Shown here piece by piece: positions 6,292 to 10,013 of a DNA stretch of 10,013 bases. Each line of letters opens with the position of its first letter. Within the stretch, counting starts at the first letter, position 1. Below the pieces are notes generated by a model, which saw only the letters and a list, made by a program, of their open reading frames with translations, was not told where the DNA came from and did not search any database. This stretch comes from an uncultured bacterium. GTDB taxonomy: Bacteria > Bacillota > Clostridia > Oscillospirales > Oscillospiraceae. The translations under genes and the position numbers were made by a program. Location: assembly GCA_949286295.1 (NCBI GenBank), contig CASECK010000033.1:1-10013 (forward strand), in the 5' to 3' direction.

Positions 6292-8145
6292 GTGAAAAAG
6301 CGTATGCTGGCCGCCCTGCTGGCCGCCAGTCTCTCTCTGGCCCTAGCCCTCCCGTCCCTGGCCGCCCCCGCCGGGGCGTCGGAGGAGGAGGCCCTTCAGG
6401 CCGTCACCGCCCTGGGCATCATGGCCGGGGACGGACAGGGCAATATGAACCTGTCCAGCCGGGTCACCCGGGCGGAATTTGTCACCATGGCGGTGCGGGC
6501 CACCCCGGGCGGCGACCAAATCGGCCAGGCGGCCACCTCCCCTTACCCCGATGTGCCCCGGAGCCACTGGGCCTCCGGCTTTGTGGAGGCCGGCGTGGCC
6601 AAAGGCCTGGTCTCCGGGTACAGCGACGGCACCTTCCGCCCCGGGCGGGAGATCGGTCTGGCCGAGGGGGCGGCCATCGCCCTGTCCCTGCTGGGCTACG
6701 GCGCGGAGGACTTCTCCGGCGCCTTCCCCACCGGCCAGCTGGCTCTGTACCACAGCCTGCGGCTGGACCGGGGGGTGTCGGCCGCCGGGGCGGACACCCC
6801 CCTGACCCGCCGGGACGCCATGTTCCTGTTCTACAATCTGCTGTCCGCCCCCACCAAACAGGGGCAGCCCTATCTCAACAGCCTGGGCCACAGCCTGGAC
6901 GCCTCCGGCAAGGTGGACCTGCTCCAGCTGGTCAGCGGGGAGATGGAGGGGCCTGTCGTGGCCCGGGACGGCTGGCGCAGCCGCCTGCCCTTCACCCCCG
7001 GGAAGGTGATTCGGGACGGCCGGCTGTCCACCCTGTCCGGCATCCAGGACTATGATGTGCTCTACTGGAACGTCTCCATGGACACCCTGTGGGCCTATAC
7101 TCAGAAGGCCACCGGCCCCATCCAGGCCCTGGAGCCCTCCGGCGGCAGCCCCACCTCTGTGACGGTGGCCGGACGCGCCTATTCCATCGAGTCCTCTTCC
7201 GCCGCCTATGACCTGTCCGACCTGGGCCAGTACCGGCTGGGGGACACCGTCACCCTGCTGCTGGGCCGCACCGGCGGCGTGGTGGCCGTGGCCGGCGCGC
7301 AGGCCAGCGCCGGGGAGAAAATCGGCGTGGTGGTGGACGTGGCCAACGCCTCCTATCCCGACGGCATGGGGGGGAGCTACACCGCCCGGAGCGTCACCCT
7401 GCTGGCCACCGACGGCCGGAGCTATCAGTACCAGACCTCCAGCGGCGTCCGGGAGGGCAGTGTGGTCCGGGCCGCCGTCCAGGACGGCCAGGTCACCCTG
7501 CGCGCCCTGTCTGGAAACACTCTGACCGGCAAGGTCAGCGCCGCCGGCGACCGGCTGGGCAACCTGCCCTTTGCCGCCGGCATTCAGATTTTGGACTTCT
7601 CCGGCAAGCAGGGCGCGGTCCTCTATCCCAGCCGGCTGGCGGGCCTGACCCTCTCCGGGGGGATGGTGCGCTACTACTCCCTGAACGGTCAGGGGGAAAT
7701 CGACCAGCTGATTTTGGAGGACGTCACCGGGGATATGTACCGCTATGGCGTGCTTACCCAGATGGAGGAATCCGGCAGCGGCTTTGAGCAGTATTATAGC
7801 TACCAGTACCTGGTGGACGGCGCCTCCTACTCCATCCCCACCTCCACCACCCGCTGGCCGGTGAGCCGGGGCCCCGTCTGTATCCGGGGCGAGGCCGCCG
7901 CGCCGGAGGGGATGAGTTCCCTCACTCCCGCCCGGGACGGCCAGCTGTCCGGGGGACAGTTTGTAAAGGACAACCAGCGCTACCCCCTGTCCGACCGCGT
8001 GGCGGTCTACGAGCTGCGCGGCGGCTCCTACTACCTGTCCAGCCTGGCCCGGGTCCAGGACGGCGGCTATACCCTCACCGCCTGGTACGACAAGCCCCAG
8101 GCCGGCGGCGGCCGGGTCCGGGTCATCGTGGCCCAGGAGAACTGA
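6292..8145 (+). CDS. Secreted S-layer homology (SLH) domain protein with unknown C-terminal region
   Basis: Predicted cell-surface protein, 617 aa from a GTG start. A signal peptide is clear: KKR, a hydrophobic run (about 5-20) and a probable cut after PSLAA near residue 25. Up to three SLH repeats follow, which in known proteins bind secondary cell-wall polymer. The first (about 33-75) keeps the VTRAEF motif at 58-63. The second (about 84-135) has YPDVPRSHWA and GYSDGTFRPGRE, but TRAE is replaced by GLAE. The third (about 139-185) is weak, with LTRRDAMFLFYNLL. Residues 190-617 are rich in Gly, Ser and Tyr with predicted beta character and match no family I recognise. No LPXTG motif or C-terminal membrane segment is seen. 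It follows the permease gene by 64 nt on the same strand and ends 9 nt before a strong terminator, so it may be co-expressed with the exporter. Whether it cooperates with the exporter is only inference. Confidence 0.9.
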   Translation: MKKRMLAALLAASLSLALALPSLAAPAGASEEEALQAVTALGIMAGDGQGNMNLSSRVTRAEFVTMAVRATPGGDQIGQAATSPYPDVPRSHWASGFVEAGVAKGLVSGYSDGTFRPGREIGLAEGAAIALSLLGYGAEDFSGAFPTGQLALYHSLRLDRGVSAAGADTPLTRRDAMFLFYNLLSAPTKQGQPYLNSLGHSLDASGKVDLLQLVSGEMEGPVVARDGWRSRLPFTPGKVIRDGRLSTLSGIQDYDVLYWNVSMDTLWAYTQKATGPIQALEPSGGSPTSVTVAGRAYSIESSSAAYDLSDLGQYRLGDTVTLLLGRTGGVVAVAGAQASAGEKIGVVVDVANASYPDGMGGSYTARSVTLLATDGRSYQYQTSSGVREGSVVRAAVQDGQVTLRALSGNTLTGKVSAAGDRLGNLPFAAGIQILDFSGKQGAVLYPSRLAGLTLSGGMVRYYSLNGQGEIDQLILEDVTGDMYRYGVLTQMEESGSGFEQYYSYQYLVDGASYSIPTSTTRWPVSRGPVCIRGEAAAPEGMSSLTPARDGQLSGGQFVKDNQRYPLSDRVAVYELRGGSYYLSSLARVQDGGYTLTAWYDKPQAGGGRVRVIVAQEN

Positions 8146-8154
8146 CCAAAAGCA

Positions 8155-8193
8155 GAACAAGGCCCGCCCGGCGCAGCCGGGCGGGCCTTGTTC
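8155..8193. terminator. Bidirectional terminator between convergent genes
   Basis: GAACAAGGCCCGCCCGGC (8155-8172) and its exact reverse complement (8176-8193) form an 18-bp stem with loop GCA. On the plus strand the stem top is GC-only and ends TTGTTCCTGTT. On the minus strand it ends TTGTTCTGCTTTTGG. It begins 9 nt after the SLH stop and ends 3 nt before the last base of the amidohydrolase stop codon (minus strand), so it can end both transcripts. Confidence 0.88.
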
Positions 8194-8196
8194 CTG

Positions 8197-9027
8197 TTAT
8201 CCTGGCAGTCCCAGACCATAGATGCGGTTGGCGTTTTGGAAAAACACCTTCTCCCAGTGCGCCTCGGGCACCAGGCGGCGGATGAAGGCCAGATACTCCT
8301 CCAAATTGACGATGGGCCAGTCGGTGCCGTACATCAGGCTGTCCCACCTGCCCACGGCGGTCAGCCAGGTGGCCAGCAGCCCCGCGTAACCCACCTGCTC
8401 CCGGAAGTACTGGTCCAGGTCCACCCGGCCCTCCAGCAGGCCGGACAGGTCCACCGCCACATTGGGATTCTTCTCCCACACCGCCGCAGCCGCCTCCAAA
8501 AAGGGGTTTCCAAAGTGGCACATAACAAAGCGGGTGCGCCGGTGGTCGGCGGCCACCTCGTCCAGGGCCAGGGGGTGGCTGTACTTCAGATGGGCCCGGG
8601 GGTGGGCGGTCAGCCCCATGTGGACGGCCACCGGCTTGTCATAGCGGGCGGCCAACTGGTATACCGGCTCATACAGCGGGTCGGACAGCCAAATCCGGTT
8701 ATAGCCGGGGTAGAGCTTCACCCCGCAGCAGCTGTCCCGCTTCAGGTGCTCCTCCACCCGGGCGGCCAAATCGGGGATGGGGCACGCCCCGCCCTCCATC
8801 AGGGTGCTGTCCAGCCCCATACAGTAGTGGAACAGGCCGGCGGGATAGTTGTGAAAATCTGTCTCCAGACTGCGGTTGCCCATGACCACCCCGTGGACCA
8901 TACCCAGCCGGCGGTACTCCTGCCGCAGATGCTCCCAGTCGTTGTGGTGGCCCACCTTCCGGGCCGCCTCCTCCGCCCAGGCCTCGCCGGTGGGGAAGAG
9001 GTGGAGATGGGCGTCGATGATTTTCAT
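8197..9027 (-). CDS. Amidohydrolase family 2 protein (ACMSD-like metal-dependent hydrolase/decarboxylase)
   Basis: Probable cytoplasmic TIM-barrel metalloenzyme, 276 aa, of the amidohydrolase-2 family (PF04909 type), whose members hydrolyse or decarboxylate small organic acids. Likely metal-site residues are all present: the HxH of DAHLHLFP (His7, His9), a His after beta-strand 5 in AVHMG (His136), His171 in MCHFGN and Asp236 in YGTDWP. Lys104 in GVKLYPGY is also family-typical. The C-terminal NANRIYGL motif is the family's usual end, and the length is near the normal 270-330 aa. No signal peptide is seen. AAAGGAG lies 6 nt upstream of ATG. The gene stands alone on the minus strand, convergent to the SLH gene and with its own promoter. 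Nothing beside it suggests a pathway, so the substrate is unknown. Its base composition matches the upstream chromosome, not the AT-richer region that follows. Confidence 0.9.
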   Translation of the reverse strand: MKIIDAHLHLFPTGEAWAEEAARKVGHHNDWEHLRQEYRRLGMVHGVVMGNRSLETDFHNYPAGLFHYCMGLDSTLMEGGACPIPDLAARVEEHLKRDSCCGVKLYPGYNRIWLSDPLYEPVYQLAARYDKPVAVHMGLTAHPRAHLKYSHPLALDEVAADHRRTRFVMCHFGNPFLEAAAAVWEKNPNVAVDLSGLLEGRVDLDQYFREQVGYAGLLATWLTAVGRWDSLMYGTDWPIVNLEEYLAFIRRLVPEAHWEKVFFQNANRIYGLGLPG

Positions 9028-9062
9028 AGGCCGCTCCTTTCTCTCGCTTTTGGGATGGAGCT

Positions 9063-9070
9063 ATTATAGC
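9063..9070 (-). promoter_or_regulatory. Extended -10 promoter of the amidohydrolase gene
   Basis: On the minus strand the sequence reads CTGCTATAAT, a perfect TATAAT (9063-9068) with the TGn extension. It is 36 nt upstream of the amidohydrolase start codon. No good -35 is visible 16-18 bp further (GTGCGC region), which the TGn extension could offset. The AAAGGAG ribosome site is at 9034-9040. Confidence 0.65.
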
Positions 9071-9224
9071 AGATTTTCCGGGGGAGCGCACGCCGGAGAA
9101 GGGCAAAAAATTCCGCGCCGGGGCCGGTCTCCCCGCTTCCCCTCAGAGGCGCTGAGCAAGAAACACTCCCATCCCTACAGGCCCCGGCTCCATGGTCAGC
9201 CCTTTGTCATGGCCGTCCTCCAGA

Positions 9225-9253
9225 TTGACACTATCAATCAAATCATGTACAAT
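9225..9253 (+). promoter_or_regulatory. Near-consensus promoter of the XRE regulator-methyltransferase unit
   Basis: TTGACA (9225-9230) is an exact -35, and TACAAT (9248-9253) is 5 of 6 to the -10, with a 17-bp spacer. Transcription should start near 9260, giving a leader of about 24 nt before ATG 9284. It is by far the best promoter in the window and is overlaid by repeats that look like operators. Confidence 0.8.
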
Positions 9254-9268
9254 ATCAATCAAATCATG
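9228..9268 (+). repeat. Pair of 16-bp direct repeats, likely operators of the XRE regulator
   Basis: TATCAATCAAATCATG occurs at 9232-9247 and 9253-9268, exactly 21 bp apart, so both copies lie on the same face of the helix. With the ACAn before each copy the match is 19 of 20. The first copy fills the end of the promoter spacer, and the second starts on the last base of the -10 and covers the predicted transcript start. An inverted pair GATTGA/TCAATC (9223-9228 and 9234-9239, 5-bp gap) also straddles the -35. Binding here would block RNA polymerase. Autoregulation by the next gene's product is an inference from position. Confidence 0.68.
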
Positions 9269-9283
9269 GAAAGAGGGATACCT

Positions 9284-9496
9284 ATGACGACTTCCGAGCA
9301 GATTCGGGTTTTGTGCGTGAGAACTGGCGTGAGTTTATCAGAACTCGCGCGCAGGATTCATCAGACGCCGCAGAATTTCAATGCTAAGCTCAAACGAAAC
9401 ACTATAACCCAGGATGAGCTTAACCAGATTGCAAAGGCTCTGGATGTCTCATATGAACAATACTTTATTTTATCCAATGGTGAACTTGTGAAGTAA
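9284..9496 (+). CDS. Small XRE/Cro-family helix-turn-helix regulator
   Basis: DNA-binding regulator, 70 aa, essentially a single HTH_3/XRE domain. Helix 2 and the recognition helix are read in SLSELARRIHQTPQNFNAKLKR (17-38), and TITQDELNQIAKALDVSYEQYFIL (40-63) completes the five-helix fold. ATG 9284 is chosen because GAGGG lies 6 nt before it, the domain starts right after it and the predicted transcript start is near 9260. ATG 9266 is in frame and possible, but it would leave almost no leader. The DNA methyltransferase gene follows after 14 nt, so the two are probably one transcript. Position and size resemble control (C) proteins of restriction-modification systems, but similar small XRE proteins also occur in phages and conjugative elements. 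G+C is near 50% in the gene's first part, below the genes upstream, which suggests acquisition. Confidence 0.88.
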   Translation: MTTSEQIRVLCVRTGVSLSELARRIHQTPQNFNAKLKRNTITQDELNQIAKALDVSYEQYFILSNGELVK

Positions 9497-9510
9497 GAGA
9501 GGACTTTGCT

Positions 9511-10013
9511 ATGACGGAACATAAAATCATATTTGGCGACAGCCGTTCCCTCAATCAAATCAAAGATAAGTCTGTACAGCTCATCATCACTTCGCCTCCA
9601 TACTGGCAGTTAAAAGATTATGGCACAGAAGACCAGATTGGTTTTAACGACAGCTATGAAGCATACATAAACAATTTAAATTTAGTCTGGAAAGAGTGCC
9701 ACCGCGTTCTATCTGACGGGTGCAGATTGTGCATCAATATCGGAGATCAGTTTGCCCGTTCTGTATACTATGGCAGGTACAAAGTCATCCCGATCCGGAC
9801 AGAGATCATTCGCTTTTGTGAAACCCTCGGCATGGATTATATGGGCGCTGTCATTTGGCAGAAAACAACCACCATGAACACCTCCGGCGGCGGCGCCATT
9901 ATGGGCAGTTTTCCTTATCCGCGCAATGGGATTCTTAAAATGGATTATGAGTTTATTCTGCTTTTTAAAAAGTCAGGTGCCGCGCCTAAGCCTACTGCCC
10001 AGCAAAAAGAACA
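9511..10013 (+). CDS. DNA methyltransferase (N4-cytosine or N6-adenine type, beta-class order), 3' end beyond window
   Basis: Site-specific DNA methyltransferase using S-adenosylmethionine. Only the first 167 codons are present and no stop is reached. Catalytic motif IV is TSPPYW (27-32), near the N-terminus and preceded by KIIFGDSRSLNQIKDKSVQLII. Next come QIGFNDSYEAYINNLNLVWKECHRVLSDGCRLCINIGD (42-79), typical of the N6_N4_Mtase family (PF01555), then AVIWQK (113-118), GSFPYPRNG (132-140) and DYEFILLFKK (145-154). No FxGxG motif I is seen yet. In the permuted beta class it would come later, beyond the window. SPPY favours N4-cytosine but does not exclude N6-adenine. GAGAGGA lies 7 nt before ATG. 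Codons such as ATA, TTA, CTA and AGA, nearly absent upstream, suggest recent transfer. A partner endonuclease, if any, should lie downstream, so this could also be an orphan or phage enzyme. Confidence 0.92.
   Translation, partial: MTEHKIIFGDSRSLNQIKDKSVQLIITSPPYWQLKDYGTEDQIGFNDSYEAYINNLNLVWKECHRVLSDGCRLCINIGDQFARSVYYGRYKVIPIRTEIIRFCETLGMDYMGAVIWQKTTTMNTSGGGAIMGSFPYPRNGILKMDYEFILLFKKSGAAPKPTAQQKE
9551..9562 (+). repeat. Third copy of the operator core inside the methyltransferase gene
   Basis: TCAATCAAATCA matches 12 consecutive bases of the 16-bp promoter repeats. It begins 41 bp into the methyltransferase reading frame (codons for Leu-Asn-Gln-Ile-Lys). It may be a weaker internal operator or a coincidence of codon choice. 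Confidence 0.35.

Noticed and set aside
6343..8160. A 605-codon open frame on the minus strand across the SLH gene
   Set aside because: Composition is dominated by Gly, Ala, Val and Gln with no domain. The plus strand has a signal peptide, SLH motifs and a good ribosome site. It also runs through the terminator stem.
9105..9222. Possible gene remnant or attachment site between the amidohydrolase promoter and the XRE promoter
   Set aside because: No tRNA, no clear direct repeat with another part of the window and no recognisable protein in any frame. A short CCATG...CATGG pairing near 9190-9212 is too weak to call.
9223..9268. CRISPR-like repeat array
   Set aside because: There are only two adjacent copies of 16 bp with a 5-bp gap, no spacers and no cas genes. 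The position over a promoter fits operators.
9209..9283. Longer N-terminus for the XRE regulator, reading through the repeats in frame (with an INQIM heptad repeat)
   Set aside because: No ribosome site precedes ATG 9209 or 9245, and both lie upstream of the predicted transcript start. The same bases form a near-consensus promoter. The 21-bp period being a multiple of three keeps the frame open, so this stays a minor alternative only.

Overview
The window is from a high-GC bacterium whose features fit a monoderm Clostridia lineage, probably a gut Oscillospirales/Oscillospiraceae type such as Flavonifractor-like bacteria. This is an inference from strong purine-rich ribosome binding sites, an SLH-domain surface protein, a YknXYZ/MacAB-like exporter and heavy GC-rich codon use. 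A hand count of 4321-4380 gives 41/60 G+C. No rRNA, tRNA or marker gene fixes the species.

Layout. (1) 15-2429: a FeoA-FeoB fusion for ferrous iron uptake, followed by a hairpin terminator (2468-2507). (2) 2515-8145: a likely operon of four genes. It has a membrane-anchored efflux adaptor with two adaptor modules (2624-4252), an ABC ATPase starting at TTG (4258-4995), a MacB/FtsX-type permease (4992-6227) and a secreted SLH-domain protein starting at GTG (6292-8145). The first three are spaced by 5 nt or overlap by 4 nt, so they are very probably translated together as one exporter. The SLH gene follows after 64 nt that hold a GC-rich hairpin. (3) 8155-8193: a perfect 18-bp stem lies between convergent genes and can serve both. 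(4) 8197-9027, minus strand: a metal-dependent amidohydrolase of the ACMSD-like family with its own extended -10 promoter.

(5) 9223-10013: composition changes sharply. Hand counts are 31/60 G+C at 9301-9360 and 23/60 at 9511-9570, and codons such as ATA, TTA, CTA and AGA appear. This part holds a 70-residue XRE/Cro-type regulator and, 14 nt after it, the first 167 codons of a DNA methyltransferase (TSPPYW motif) cut by the window end. It looks like the left edge of an acquired restriction-modification or similar module.

The most interesting signal is in region 5. A near-consensus promoter (TTGACA, 17 bp, TACAAT) carries two copies of a 16-bp direct repeat 21 bp apart. One copy fills the -35/-10 spacer exactly, and the other runs from the last base of the -10 across the predicted transcript start. 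A 12-bp core of the repeat recurs inside the start of the methyltransferase gene. This is the layout expected of a self-regulated control gene, although the match to classical C-protein systems is inferred, not shown.
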